Shown here: piece by piece, positions 26,309 through 34,997 of the stretch
Numbering within the stretch: position 1 is the first letter of the stretch
How the letters are laid out: every line of letters begins with the position of its first letter
NCBI GenBank assembly: GCA_031280955.1
Contig: JAITGA010000037.1
Coordinates: 1 to 64,000, forward strand
Direction of reading: 5' to 3'
Length of the DNA: 64,000 nt
Origin: Lachnospiraceae bacterium
Lineage (GTDB): Bacteria; Bacillota; Clostridia; Lachnospirales; Lachnospiraceae
Made by a program: the position numbers and the translations under genes
The notes under the pieces: model-generated
What the model saw: only the letters and a program-made list of their open reading frames with translations
Database searches by the model: none
Told to the model about the DNA's origin: nothing

Positions 26309-28696
26309 ATGAACTACGGTTATTTTGATGAAAAAAACAAGGAATACGTCATTACCAAACCCAACACCCCCTCGGCGTGGGCGAATTATCTGGGTTCACC
26401 TGAGTACGGGGCGATTATCTCCAACAATGCCGGGGGTTATAGCTTCGTGAAATCCGGCGCAAACGGACGGGTCATCCGCTACCGTTTTAACAGCGTGACC
26501 ACCGACCAACCGGGGCGTTATGTGTATCTGCGTGACTGCCAAAGCGGCGATTATTGGTCAGCATCGTGGATGCCGATTGGCAAACCGCTTGATGAATACC
26601 AAAGTGAGTGCCGTCACGGCACCGGTTACACTTTCATCAATTCGGCGTACAAAGGCATTGCCACCGAATCACTTTATTATGTACCCAAGGATAAGACCTA
26701 CGAAGTATGGCGTGTCCGTGTCACCAATCAGGGGCAGGAGGAAAGAAAACTGGCTGTTACCGGTTATGTTGAGTTCACCAATGAGGCGAACTACGAGCAA
26801 GATCAAGTCAATCTCCAATATACCCTTTTCATATCACGTACCTATTTTCAAGGCAAATTTATAAAACAGGTCTATAATGAGAACTTCGGCGACCCGAATA
26901 AGGAACGCTTCTTCGGACTGGCAGGGGCAAAAGTGGATGCTTACTGCGGCGACCGTGATGCTTTCGTGGGAACGTACCGTGGCTACCACAATCCCGCAGG
27001 GATTGAGAATGGCTTGGCAGGCAACCTAAACTATTGCGGCAACTCCTGCGGTGCGCTTGAATCCGAGATTAGCTTAAAACCGGGTGAGACGAAGGAATTT
27101 ATCTATCTGCTTGGCGCAAAACCCGAAAGTGAAGCGGCGACTATTATTGCCCGTTATGAAACTGATGGGGTATGCGAGACAGAGCTTTTGGAGCTAAAGG
27201 AGTTTTGGCATGGGAAGCTTGGTAATCTGGAGGTCAACACGCCTGACAACAACTTCAACAATATGGTAAATGTCTGGAATTCATATCAGTGCTTCATCAC
27301 TTTTACTTGGTCACGGGCGGCATCTTTCCAGTACTGCGGACAAAGAAACGGCTTTGGCTACCGTGACACGGTTCAGGATATTCAAGGGATAATCCACCTC
27401 GACCCTGAGATGGCAGCGGGGATGATTCGCTTCATGCTTTCGGCGCAGGTCAACAACGGAGCGGGACTGCCGTTGGTCAAATACCATCATAATCCCGGTC
27501 ATGAGGATACCCCTGACGATGCTTCTTATGTCAAGGAAACCGGGCATCCCAGTTACCGTGCCGATGATGCCCTCTGGCTTTTCCCGACGATTTACAAGTA
27601 TATCTCCGAAACCGGCAACGCTGCTTTCCTCGACGAAGTGATATCCTACGCCAACAATGGTGAAGCTGGTACTGTCTATGACCATTTACAACGGGCGATA
27701 GACTTTTCGATGAACAATCTCGGAGCACACGGGATGCCGGCGGGTCTTCACGCTGATTGGAATGATTGCTTGCGGCTGGGCAAAAAGGGTGAATCTACTT
27801 TTGTCGCTTTCCAGCTTTATTATGCGGTCAAAATCCTGCGTGTTTATGCACAGGAACGTGGCGATGGCGAGTATGTCAGTTATCTCGACGGAATTTTTGC
27901 CAAACTCGAAAAAATCATGAATGAGACCTGTTGGAATGGCGACCGCTGGATTCGTGGTTTCAAGGAAGATGGCGTGATAATCGGACAAAAAGGTGATGCT
28001 GAGGCTTCGATGTGGCTCAATCCTCAGTCATGGGGCATTATTTCCGGCTTTTCCACCCGGGAGCAGGCAGTCACTTCGATGGACAGCGTTTATCGTGAGC
28101 TAAGTACTCCTTATGGTATCATGGTCATGTATCCGGCTTACCAAAACCATGCCTTTGACGGGGCTTTGATGGTTTGTTTCAACAATGGTGTAAAGGAAAA
28201 TGCGGGTATCTTCTCACAACCGCAAGGATGGGCGATTCTCGCCGAATCACTGCTGGGGCGTGGCAACCGTGCCTTTGAATACTGGAAGAACTCATCACCG
28301 GCTTATATGAACGATGATGCCGATAAGCGGGTTCTGGAACCTTATGTCCACGGTCAATTCACCGAAGGCAGACAATCACCATTTGCAGGGCGTTCACATG
28401 TTCATTGGCTGACAGGCACGGCTTCCACCGTCATGGTGGGAACAGTCGAGGGAATCTTGGGACTTAGACCGGAACTGAAAGGTTTGGTAATCAATCCTTC
28501 GATTCCGACTGAGTGGAAAGAGTTTTCGATGAAGAAAAGCTTCCGCGGCAAGAAATTGACTATATTGGTCAACAACCCTGACGGTGTCGAAAGCGGGGTC
28601 AAGAAGATGACCGTCAATGGCGTGGAAGTTGAGGGGGTATTAGTACCCGAAGCAATCATGAAAGACGAAAATGACATCGTCGTCACATTAGGATAA
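26309..28696 (+). CDS. Cellobiose phosphorylase (GH94)
   Basis: 795 residues, the usual length for cellobiose phosphorylase. It cleaves cellobiose with phosphate to glucose 1-phosphate and glucose, saving ATP in anaerobes. The N-terminal half has the beta-sandwich domain (MNYGYFDEKNKEYVI, TGYTFINSAYKGI); the (alpha/alpha)6 barrel has YRDTVQDIQGI and GLHADWNDCLRLGKKGES, with the Asp of DWND as the expected general acid. QPQGWAILAES and SHVHWLTGTAS contribute to the phosphate/substrate site. No signal peptide. GAAAGGGGAAG precedes the ATG. The GH9 gene follows by seven bases. Confidence 0.93.
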   Translation: MNYGYFDEKNKEYVITKPNTPSAWANYLGSPEYGAIISNNAGGYSFVKSGANGRVIRYRFNSVTTDQPGRYVYLRDCQSGDYWSASWMPIGKPLDEYQSECRHGTGYTFINSAYKGIATESLYYVPKDKTYEVWRVRVTNQGQEERKLAVTGYVEFTNEANYEQDQVNLQYTLFISRTYFQGKFIKQVYNENFGDPNKERFFGLAGAKVDAYCGDRDAFVGTYRGYHNPAGIENGLAGNLNYCGNSCGALESEISLKPGETKEFIYLLGAKPESEAATIIARYETDGVCETELLELKEFWHGKLGNLEVNTPDNNFNNMVNVWNSYQCFITFTWSRAASFQYCGQRNGFGYRDTVQDIQGIIHLDPEMAAGMIRFMLSAQVNNGAGLPLVKYHHNPGHEDTPDDASYVKETGHPSYRADDALWLFPTIYKYISETGNAAFLDEVISYANNGEAGTVYDHLQRAIDFSMNNLGAHGMPAGLHADWNDCLRLGKKGESTFVAFQLYYAVKILRVYAQERGDGEYVSYLDGIFAKLEKIMNETCWNGDRWIRGFKEDGVIIGQKGDAEASMWLNPQSWGIISGFSTREQAVTSMDSVYRELSTPYGIMVMYPAYQNHAFDGALMVCFNNGVKENAGIFSQPQGWAILAESLLGRGNRAFEYWKNSSPAYMNDDADKRVLEPYVHGQFTEGRQSPFAGRSHVHWLTGTASTVMVGTVEGILGLRPELKGLVINPSIPTEWKEFSMKKSFRGKKLTILVNNPDGVESGVKKMTVNGVEVEGVLVPEAIMKDENDIVVTLG

Positions 28697-28703
28697 TGCT
28701 AAT

Positions 28704-30290
28704 ATGAAGAGAGTACACCTCAATCAACTGGGGTATCGTCCCCAAGATATCAAGAAAGCGGCGGTGACAGTTGACACCGCCGTCTTTACCGTCATTCGTG
28801 TTGATGATGATGTCATTGACATAAATGATGGCAAAGTTGTCTTGCAAGGAGAGCTGAGTGAGCCGATTTGGGATTCAGCATCCGGTGATATGGTACGGAG
28901 TGCAGACTTTACTATTATTAAGGAAAAAGGAAAGTATGTTGTCTGTGCTATAGACTATTCTTTCCCTTTCATCATTTCTGACACACCATATCGGGACTTA
29001 CGGCGAGCATTACTTGACTTTTTCCCCTATCAGAGCTGTGGGGTCGTTGTTGAAGCCGACAAATGGTCGCACCCTGCCTGTCATACCTCGCTTGCCACTA
29101 TTTATGGCATACACGAGAAGAAAGACGTGAGCGGCGGTTGGCATGATGCCGGGGATTATGGACGCTATACTGTGCCGGCGGCAATGACGGTTGCTGATTT
29201 GTTACTGGCACATGAGTTGGCGGTTTCTGCCATTGATGAGGATTTACTCGATATCGTCTGGTTTGAGTTGGAATGGCTGCTAAAGATGCAGGATGAAACC
29301 GGCGGCGTTTACCACAAAGTTACTTGCCATGACTTCAATGCGCTTGATGAAATGCCGCATGATGAACACGAAGAACTCATTATAATCCCGCCTACAGCGG
29401 CGGCAACAGCTGATTTTGCTGCTGTAGTTGCCTTGGCATCGCGTTTTTATCCTGAGGAAAAAGAAAGACTACTGCGAGTGGCGGTACGGGCTTGGGAATG
29501 GTGTGTGGCGAATCCTCAAGCTCCGGCATACAAAAACCCCCCTGATATCCGCACCGGCCCATACGGTGATCACTTCAGGCGTGACGAGTTCTCTGTAAGC
29601 AAGCGTTTTTGGGCGGCGTGTGAACTTTATAATGCTACCAAGGACGAGAAATATCATGATTATATCAAGGAACTCTGGAAACCGCTCAGCGAAAACGAAA
29701 ACTTGACAGGCGGTTTCGGTTGGTTTGACATGAGTGGTTACGGGATGTGGGCGTATTTGTATAGCCAAATGCAGAAAAATAAAGATATTGAGAAACTGAT
29801 GTCAGACAGATTCCTAGCTGAATGTGAGGAAATCCTGCGGCTTTATGAAAGTGACGGTTATGGTGTTTCCTTGGCGGCTGATTATCGTTGGGGGAGCAAC
29901 ATGATAGTTGCCAATAATGCCCAAAAACTGCTAATGGGTGGTATCCTTTTCCCGGAACGTGCCTCGACTTACCGAGAAGCCGCACTTGCTCACTTTCATT
30001 ATCTTTTGGGACACAATCCGCTTTCGCAAAGCTATATTACCGGTTTTGGGGCAAAACCTCCCCTTTTTCCCCATCATCGCCCCTCGGTTGCCGTTGGTGC
30101 GGCGATGCCGGGGATGGTGGTCGGCGGACCGAATATGTTTACCGAAGCTGACTCCGACCTCCACGCCGCTTGTAAGGGATTGCCGCCATCAAAGTGCTAT
30201 GTGGATCACAGCGGCAGCTACTCTGCCAACGAAGTCACCATCTACTGGAACTCGCCGGTGTATTTCATGGCAGCGGTGTTGGGGTTTTAA
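28704..30290 (+). CDS. GH9 family glycoside hydrolase, no signal peptide
   Basis: 528 residues. An N-terminal Ig-like CelD_N domain (VHLNQLGYRPQDIKKAAVTV, FTVIRVDDDV) precedes the GH9 barrel. Catalytic features: GGWHDAGDYGRYTVPAAM, which carries the nucleophile-water Asp pair, HHRPSV, and the acid Glu in SYSANEVTIYWNSPVYF. GH9 enzymes cut beta-1,4-glucans or cellodextrins. It starts directly at MKRVHLNQLGY, so it is cytoplasmic and likely trims imported cellodextrins to feed the cellobiose phosphorylase cotranscribed seven bases upstream. Weak AGGA ribosome site overlapping the upstream stop. Confidence 0.9.
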   Translation: MKRVHLNQLGYRPQDIKKAAVTVDTAVFTVIRVDDDVIDINDGKVVLQGELSEPIWDSASGDMVRSADFTIIKEKGKYVVCAIDYSFPFIISDTPYRDLRRALLDFFPYQSCGVVVEADKWSHPACHTSLATIYGIHEKKDVSGGWHDAGDYGRYTVPAAMTVADLLLAHELAVSAIDEDLLDIVWFELEWLLKMQDETGGVYHKVTCHDFNALDEMPHDEHEELIIIPPTAAATADFAAVVALASRFYPEEKERLLRVAVRAWEWCVANPQAPAYKNPPDIRTGPYGDHFRRDEFSVSKRFWAACELYNATKDEKYHDYIKELWKPLSENENLTGGFGWFDMSGYGMWAYLYSQMQKNKDIEKLMSDRFLAECEEILRLYESDGYGVSLAADYRWGSNMIVANNAQKLLMGGILFPERASTYREAALAHFHYLLGHNPLSQSYITGFGAKPPLFPHHRPSVAVGAAMPGMVVGGPNMFTEADSDLHAACKGLPPSKCYVDHSGSYSANEVTIYWNSPVYFMAAVLGF

Positions 30291-30293
30291 GAT

Positions 30294-30947
30294 TTACCCG
30301 GTTATCAAGCGGAAAAGCTCTGCGGTTGAATCGACAATCGCAGTCGCTCCGTGTGTTTCCAGTTCCTCGCGTGAGCCGTACCCCCATGTGATGCCGATAC
30401 TGTCAATCCGGTTTCCCTCTGCTCCAAGCAAATCATGCTTGCGGTCGCCAATCATGACCGCCGCCATTTCCCGTTTCGGGTCAAGGGTGTCAAGGGCGAT
30501 GGAGATAATCTTTTTTTTTCCGTTTCTGGTTAGGCTTCCGTCCATTTCATCCCCTGACACGAAATCGAAGAAATCTGAAAGGGCGAAGTGTTCCAGAATT
30601 TGTTTGCTATAGACGGTAACTTTGCTGGTGGCAACGGCTAGTATTATGCCGTGTTCTTTTAGCTTAGTAAGGGTTTCGATGATACCGGGATAAAGCACAT
30701 TTTCAAAAAGTCCGGTTTGGGCAAAATATTCACGGAACTTGATTACTGCTTTTTCCGTATCCGCATCAGAAAAACGATAATAATCCCGAAATGTCTCACG
30801 AAGCGGCGGGCCAATGAACTTTGTCAAGTCGTCTGGTTTCTCATGAATACCAAAAGCTGACAAGGCATAGTCCAATGATTTGGTGATACCGACTTGGGGA
30901 TCCAGCAAAGTTCCGTCGAGGTCAAACAAGCAAAGCTGATATTTCAT
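30294..30947 (-). CDS. HAD-superfamily phosphatase (phosphoglycolate phosphatase / PpaX-like)
   Basis: 217 residues. HAD motifs: I, LCLFDLDGTLLDPQ (nucleophile Asp about residue 9); II, AVATSK; III, Lys in GKKKIISIALD; IV, MIGDRKHDLLGAEGN. The cap domain is the helical C1 type (IGPPLRETFRDYY). The order and length fit Gph/PpaX-type phosphatases that act on phosphoglycolate or pyrophosphate; the exact substrate is not predictable. It converges on the GH9 gene with a three-base gap. AAAGGATG lies before the ATG. Confidence 0.85.
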   Translation of the reverse strand: MKYQLCLFDLDGTLLDPQVGITKSLDYALSAFGIHEKPDDLTKFIGPPLRETFRDYYRFSDADTEKAVIKFREYFAQTGLFENVLYPGIIETLTKLKEHGIILAVATSKVTVYSKQILEHFALSDFFDFVSGDEMDGSLTRNGKKKIISIALDTLDPKREMAAVMIGDRKHDLLGAEGNRIDSIGITWGYGSREELETHGATAIVDSTAELFRLITG

Positions 30948-30967
30948 TTTTCATCCTTTTGGTGTTG

Positions 30968-31144
30968 TATTGCTCCCCCAACTAAACTTTACCAAGTATT
31001 TACGATAATTTTTGCGTATAGCTACGTCAACTCCTTTTAATGTGCCTAAAGGCCGTGCCTTAAGGCACTAGTCATCGTCGTTTCCTTGCTCTACACAAAA
31101 TTTCCTCGCAAATCCTTTGGCAAAGTATAATTGGGGGAGCAATA
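30968..31144. mobile_element. MITE-like element, copy 1 (about 177 bp)
   Basis: Terminal inverted repeats TATTGCTCCCCCAACTAAACTTT...GTATAATTGGGGGAGCAATA frame an imperfectly palindromic interior (ACTCCTTTTAATG... and TTTCCTTGCTCTACACAAAATTTCC). The other full copy at 34832-34997 is in inverted orientation with about 80-90% match by eye. It encodes nothing, so it would need a transposase in trans. Confidence 0.75.
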
Positions 31145-31206
31145 TCGCAATTTCGCTACATTTACATTTTACCCCAAAAAGAATAAAAATCAATGAATTT
31201 TCTCCC

Positions 31207-31235
31207 TTGACAAGCCCAACACCATATTGTATATT
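31207..31235 (+). promoter_or_regulatory. Promoter of tRNA-Gly
   Basis: TTGACA (31207-31212), 17-bp spacer, TATATT (31230-31235), about 60 bases before the tRNA. Confidence 0.65.
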
Positions 31236-31296
31236 TATACTTGCTTTACGATGTTGACGGTCAGTAGTATATAAACGCAACAAATCAAGGTAATAT

Positions 31297-31368
31297 GCGC
31301 GAGTGGCTCAGTGGTGGAGCACGACCTTGCCAAGGTCGGGGTCGCGGGTTCGAGTCCCGTCTCGCGCT
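31297..31368 (+). tRNA. tRNA-Gly (anticodon GCC)
   Basis: Cloverleaf read directly: acceptor GCGCGAG pairs with CTCGCGC, discriminator T; D arm GGCTCAGTGGTGGAGC; anticodon stem CGACC/GGTCG with loop TTGCCAA, so anticodon GCC; T arm CGCGGGTTCGAGTCCCG. No CCA encoded. Confidence 0.95.
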
Positions 31369-31378
31369 TGGGGAAACG

Positions 31379-31404
31379 AAAAATGCCTGGTGATAGGCAT
31401 TTTT
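31379..31404 (+). terminator. Rho-independent terminator after tRNA-Gly
   Basis: AAAAATGCCT, six-base loop, AGGCATTTTT: a ten-base stem running into a T tract. Confidence 0.85.
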
Positions 31405-31502
31405 AATAGATTAAGAAAAGATTAGTAAAACCACCGTCAGTTAAGGAGCTTAGTCATGGTTTTACAGTAGATGAAATGCGTAAGCTTATAGAATAAAATG
31501 TC

Positions 31503-32519
31503 TTGAAAAAGAGGAAAGGTGAAATAATTGAGACAACACAACACAACACAACACAACACAACACAACACAACACAACACAACACAACACAACACAACACA
31601 ACTTTATAGACTATACATGAGGCTTAGGAAATATTTACCTCGAAAAATGAGGTTAAGAATCCAGGATATTCATTACAAAATATATGGTAGGAAAATGCCT
31701 TGGTCACATCTACTATTTGAAGTGCATCTCACTGATAAATGTAGCTTGAATTGTTCAGGTTGTTTACATTTTTCATCACTTTGTAAAGATGAGCAATATT
31801 TATGTGTAGATGATTTTGAGGAAGATTGTAAAAGAATTTCTGTTCTAACCAATGGTATAATAACTGATATTAAACTTTTAGGTGGAGAACCACTTCTTCA
31901 TCCAAATGTGAATGATATTATTACAATGACTAGAAAATACTTCCCGACTAAGGATGTATTAAATGATACCGGGGTAATAGAATTGGTTACAAATGGTATC
32001 TTACTACCTAAACAAGAAGATGAATTTTGGAAAAAATGTAGAGATAATGCCATAAGAATTGTAATATCTGATTATCCTATAAAAATAGAACGAAAACTAA
32101 TAAAGGCAAAAGCAAAGCTATTTAATGTTGACTTAAAAATGTATTCTGATGAAATTAAGTATAAAGTGACTGGATCATCAAAACAATGGGCGAAAATTCC
32201 TATTGATACAAATGGTTTACAAGATTATAGAGAATCATTCGGAAAATGTTTTTTAGCAGGCAACTGCTTTCAGTTAGTTAAGGGTAAAATATTTAAATGT
32301 GCAAGAATTGCATATATTAACTATTTTAATACAATGTTTAATCAGCAACTTAAAATTGATGAAAATGATTATGTTGATATTTATAATGTAAATGATATAA
32401 ATGAGATATTGTTTAAACTTTCAACACTAGCATTATTTTGTCGTTATTGCAAGACAAATGAAATTACTTGGTGTGATACTTGGAAGGTATCAAAAATGGA
32501 GATAAACGAATACATATAG
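31503..32519 (+). CDS. Radical SAM protein with an N-terminal pentanucleotide repeat
   Basis: 338 residues from TTG 31503 as the frame stands. Residues about 10-37 are TTQHN repeats encoded by the 5-bp tandem repeat. The enzyme core begins about residue 60: the 4Fe-4S radical SAM motif CSLNCSGC (C-x3... form C-x4... read as DKCSLNCSGCLHFS), the glycine motif LLGGEPLLHPN, and Cys clusters near the end (KCFLAGNCF, CRYCKTNEITWC) suggesting auxiliary clusters. Gene is far more AT-rich than its neighbours, which suggests recent transfer. ATG 31617 just after the repeat is an alternative start but has no ribosome site. Likely a modification enzyme; target unknown. Confidence 0.8.
   Translation: MKKRKGEIIETTQHNTTQHNTTQHNTTQHNTTQLYRLYMRLRKYLPRKMRLRIQDIHYKIYGRKMPWSHLLFEVHLTDKCSLNCSGCLHFSSLCKDEQYLCVDDFEEDCKRISVLTNGIITDIKLLGGEPLLHPNVNDIITMTRKYFPTKDVLNDTGVIELVTNGILLPKQEDEFWKKCRDNAIRIVISDYPIKIERKLIKAKAKLFNVDLKMYSDEIKYKVTGSSKQWAKIPIDTNGLQDYRESFGKCFLAGNCFQLVKGKIFKCARIAYINYFNTMFNQQLKIDENDYVDIYNVNDINEILFKLSTLALFCRYCKTNEITWCDTWKVSKMEINEYI
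31533..31602. repeat. Pentanucleotide tandem repeat (ACACA), 14 copies
   Basis: Seventy bases of perfect 5-bp period inside the 5' end of the radical SAM frame. Because five is not a multiple of three, loss or gain of one unit shifts the reading frame. Confidence 0.97.
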
Positions 32520-32581
32520 GAATAAGCAATATCATTAATGTATTTTGCAAAAACCTAATCTTATAATTTTCTGTATTTTTC

Positions 32582-32610
32582 TTGTAACTTTAGCAAATAT
32601 ACGGCATAAT
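32582..32610 (+). promoter_or_regulatory. Promoter of the methyltransferase gene
   Basis: TTGTAA (32582-32587), 17-bp spacer, CATAAT (32605-32610). Confidence 0.45.
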
Positions 32611-32683
32611 AAACCAGAGGGACTTTATACTATTAAAATACACTACTGATGCAACCCACCCTGCCCTTCATGAGGAAGCCACG

Positions 32684-33574
32684 ATGAGGATAGAAGAGGA
32701 AATCAAGAAAGGTGAACGTTTTAAGTTCGGTGAGAACTGGACGGAGTTTCTGGCGTTGATTGATGATGAGCGGATTGAGGTTGCCAAGGAATCATTGTTG
32801 GAAATGATGGGCATGTCTACGCTGGAGAGGAAGACATTTCTCGATGTCGGTTCCGGCAGCGGTCTTTTTAGCCTTGCCGCCCGCAGTCTGGGGGCAAAGG
32901 TGATATCATTTGATTATGACCCGCAATCGGTCGCTTGCGCCCACGAGCTAAAACGCCGTTATTTCCCTGATGACGACAACTGGACAATATCGGAGGGAAA
33001 TATACTGGAGGAAGAGTTTTTGACGGCTCTGGATGAGTATGATATCGTCTATTCGTGGGGAGTTTTGCACCATACGGGAGCGATGTGGGATGCACTGGCA
33101 AATGTCGATGGACTGGTAAAAAGCGGCGGAATACTATTCATTTCAATATATAATGACCAAGGGTTTGCCAGTAAAAACTGGCGAAAAATCAAGAGGAGAT
33201 ATAACCGTGGCGGCAAATTCGTGAAGTGGCTGTTGACGTGTATGGTGGGATTTTATTTTAATCTGCGGCGGATAATAAGCGGGACTTTGGTATATCGGCA
33301 TCCGTTTTATTATTGGCGACAAAAACAAAATAGGGGCATGTCCATCAAGCGTGATTTGATTGATTGGGTGGGCGGCTATCCCTTTGAAGTGGCGAAACCG
33401 GAAGAGATATTCGACTTTTTTCATCAAAGGGGTTACTACCTCACCAAGCTGTATACGGCAGGCAGCGGACATGCTTGTAATCAGTATGTGTTTGTCAAAT
33501 ATTTAACCTCCTTTACCAAATCATTTAATAAAGGTATAATTAGGGAGGAGGCATACTACCGTTCTGATATTTGA
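32684..33574 (+). CDS. Class I SAM-dependent methyltransferase
   Basis: 296 residues; GAGGA precedes the ATG. Motif I is FLDVGSGSGLFSLAA (about residues 51-65), motif II acidic VISFDYDPQSV, post-motif DIVYSWGVLHHTGAMWDAL, and LVKSGGILFISIYND. This is the Methyltransf_11/23 type that acts on small molecules or sugar/lipid intermediates. The C-terminal 130 residues are rich in aromatics and basic residues (KRRYNRGGKFVKWLL, YYWRQKQNRG), possibly membrane- or substrate-binding. Its base composition matches the chromosome, unlike the AT-rich radical SAM gene before it. Confidence 0.85.
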   Translation: MRIEEEIKKGERFKFGENWTEFLALIDDERIEVAKESLLEMMGMSTLERKTFLDVGSGSGLFSLAARSLGAKVISFDYDPQSVACAHELKRRYFPDDDNWTISEGNILEEEFLTALDEYDIVYSWGVLHHTGAMWDALANVDGLVKSGGILFISIYNDQGFASKNWRKIKRRYNRGGKFVKWLLTCMVGFYFNLRRIISGTLVYRHPFYYWRQKQNRGMSIKRDLIDWVGGYPFEVAKPEEIFDFFHQRGYYLTKLYTAGSGHACNQYVFVKYLTSFTKSFNKGIIREEAYYRSDI

Positions 33575-33644
33575 CCTTTGGCGAGCGGAAGTATGGCAAG
33601 CTGCAAAGAAAGCAACATAAGCAACAAGATGGCGGGAGAGCCGC

Positions 33645-34658
33645 ATGAAAGCAATTTTTAAGTTTTTCAATTCAGTACTGGGGATCCTCGCTGTGGTCGT
33701 TTGTCTGGCAGCAGTCGGGGTGATTGTATATGCAGTGGTACAGCCCGACATATCGGGCGTGATTGACCTGTTTGCAAAGGAAGAGGAAGATGTACCGTCC
33801 GCGCCTTTGCCGGAACCGCCACCACCCAATGGCAATGATCCCTCTCCGCCGCAAATACATTATCATCTATATAATGAAGAGGAAGACTTGGCAGCGACTT
33901 GCGTAACCGCCGGGCGGATGCTGGGTATTTGTGAGTGTGGTGACTTTTATTATGAAGAAATCGAAGCTACAGGGCATAGTCCCGGTGAATGGCAGCTGAT
34001 ACTTGCCCCGACGGAGACATCGCAGGGAGTGCGGATAATGGTTTGCGTGGTTTGTGCGGAAACAGTTGCTCGTGAGGTGTTGCCCGCTACTGCGCCGCTA
34101 GTCCCTGACCCGCCGCCCAATCCCAATCCCTCGCCGCCGGATCCGACAGATCCACCTGAGCCGCCACCGCCGCCGCATGTCCATGATTATACATCGGCAG
34201 TTACGGTTGAGCCTAGTTGTGTGGTTGCGGGAATACGCCGTTTCACCTGTGATTGTGGTTCGTTTTACCAAGAAAACATCCCTGCCATCGGACACATGGC
34301 TGCCGACTGGGTAGTTGTTCGTGAAGCAACCACGACCAGAACCGGTGTCAGACAACGACTTTGTAATGTCTGCCATATTTTGATTGATTCCCAACAAATT
34401 CCCCGTTTGCCGGTAAATGACCCTGATGTCGTTCCTCCGCCACCCCCGCCGCCGCATGAACATTCGTTCAAGTTCTATGTATACTTAGCGCCGACTTGTA
34501 TCACGGTGGGTATCAGTACCGGGGACTGCTCGATTTGCGGAGCAGAGGAGAGCAGACCGATTCCGCTCGACCGCAACAATCATAGCTTCAACTCACGCGG
34601 TATTTGCACTCGCTGTGGTTTTGTCAGACCTACGGAAACGAATACCAATACCAATTAG
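33645..34658 (+). CDS. Membrane-anchored proline-rich protein with three Cys-pair repeat modules
   Basis: 337 residues. Signal-anchor span about 12-32 (ILAVVVCLAAVGVIVYAVVQ). The outer part has three related modules of about 65-75 residues, each starting with His/Tyr-rich sequence and carrying two Cys pairs: CECGDFYYEEI/CVVC, CDCGSFYQENIPAIGH/CNVC, CSICGA/CTRCG. They are joined by proline-rich linkers (PDPPPNPNPSPPDP, VPPPPPPPHEH). Similar CxC...GH modules occur in Firmicutes surface proteins and look like zinc-ribbon repeats. Function unknown; extracellular adhesin or wall-associated role is inference. GGGAGA precedes the ATG. Confidence 0.75.
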   Translation: MKAIFKFFNSVLGILAVVVCLAAVGVIVYAVVQPDISGVIDLFAKEEEDVPSAPLPEPPPPNGNDPSPPQIHYHLYNEEEDLAATCVTAGRMLGICECGDFYYEEIEATGHSPGEWQLILAPTETSQGVRIMVCVVCAETVAREVLPATAPLVPDPPPNPNPSPPDPTDPPEPPPPPHVHDYTSAVTVEPSCVVAGIRRFTCDCGSFYQENIPAIGHMAADWVVVREATTTRTGVRQRLCNVCHILIDSQQIPRLPVNDPDVVPPPPPPPHEHSFKFYVYLAPTCITVGISTGDCSICGAEESRPIPLDRNNHSFNSRGICTRCGFVRPTETNTNTN

Positions 34659-34702
34659 TGCCAAAGCGAGAGTACCTGCGAAGCTATTTACCCATTACAG
34701 TG

Positions 34703-34772
34703 CGGTTTCGTCATTGCGAGGCGGGTATACACGCTGAAGCAATCCATTGCAAGCAACGGTGCAGAATGACGA
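34703..34772. repeat. CGTCATTGC/GAAGCAATCC repeat copy
   Basis: GTTTCGTCATTGCGAGGCGG, GCTGAAGCAATCCATTGC, then GCAGAATGACGAG as an inverted partner. Confidence 0.75.
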
Positions 34773-34831
34773 GTTCCTTTATGCTATTTTAACATAGGGC
34801 TGAACAGTAACATTAGCCCGACCTGCGAGGT

Positions 34832-34997
34832 TATTGCTCCACCAACTAAACTTTGCCAAAAGATTTGCGAGGGATTTTTGTGTAGAGCAAGGAAACGACG
34901 ATAACATGTACCTTTAAGGTACATTAAGAGGAGTTGACGTAGCTATACACTAAAATTATCGTAAATACTTGGCAAAGTTTAATTGGGGGAGCAATAC
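34832..34997. mobile_element. MITE-like element, copy 2 (166 bp), abutting the DUF4364 start codon
   Basis: TATTGCTCCACCAACTAAACTTTGCC at the left end and GGCAAAGTTTAATTGGGGGAGCAATA at the right. Orientation is opposite to the 30968 copy. The right end stops one base before the DUF4364 ATG and provides GGGGGAG as the ribosome binding site. Confidence 0.8.

Noticed and set aside
31297..32520. tRNA-linked integrative island
   Set aside because: No integrase, no direct repeat of the tRNA 3' end and only one AT-rich gene; evidence is insufficient for an island.
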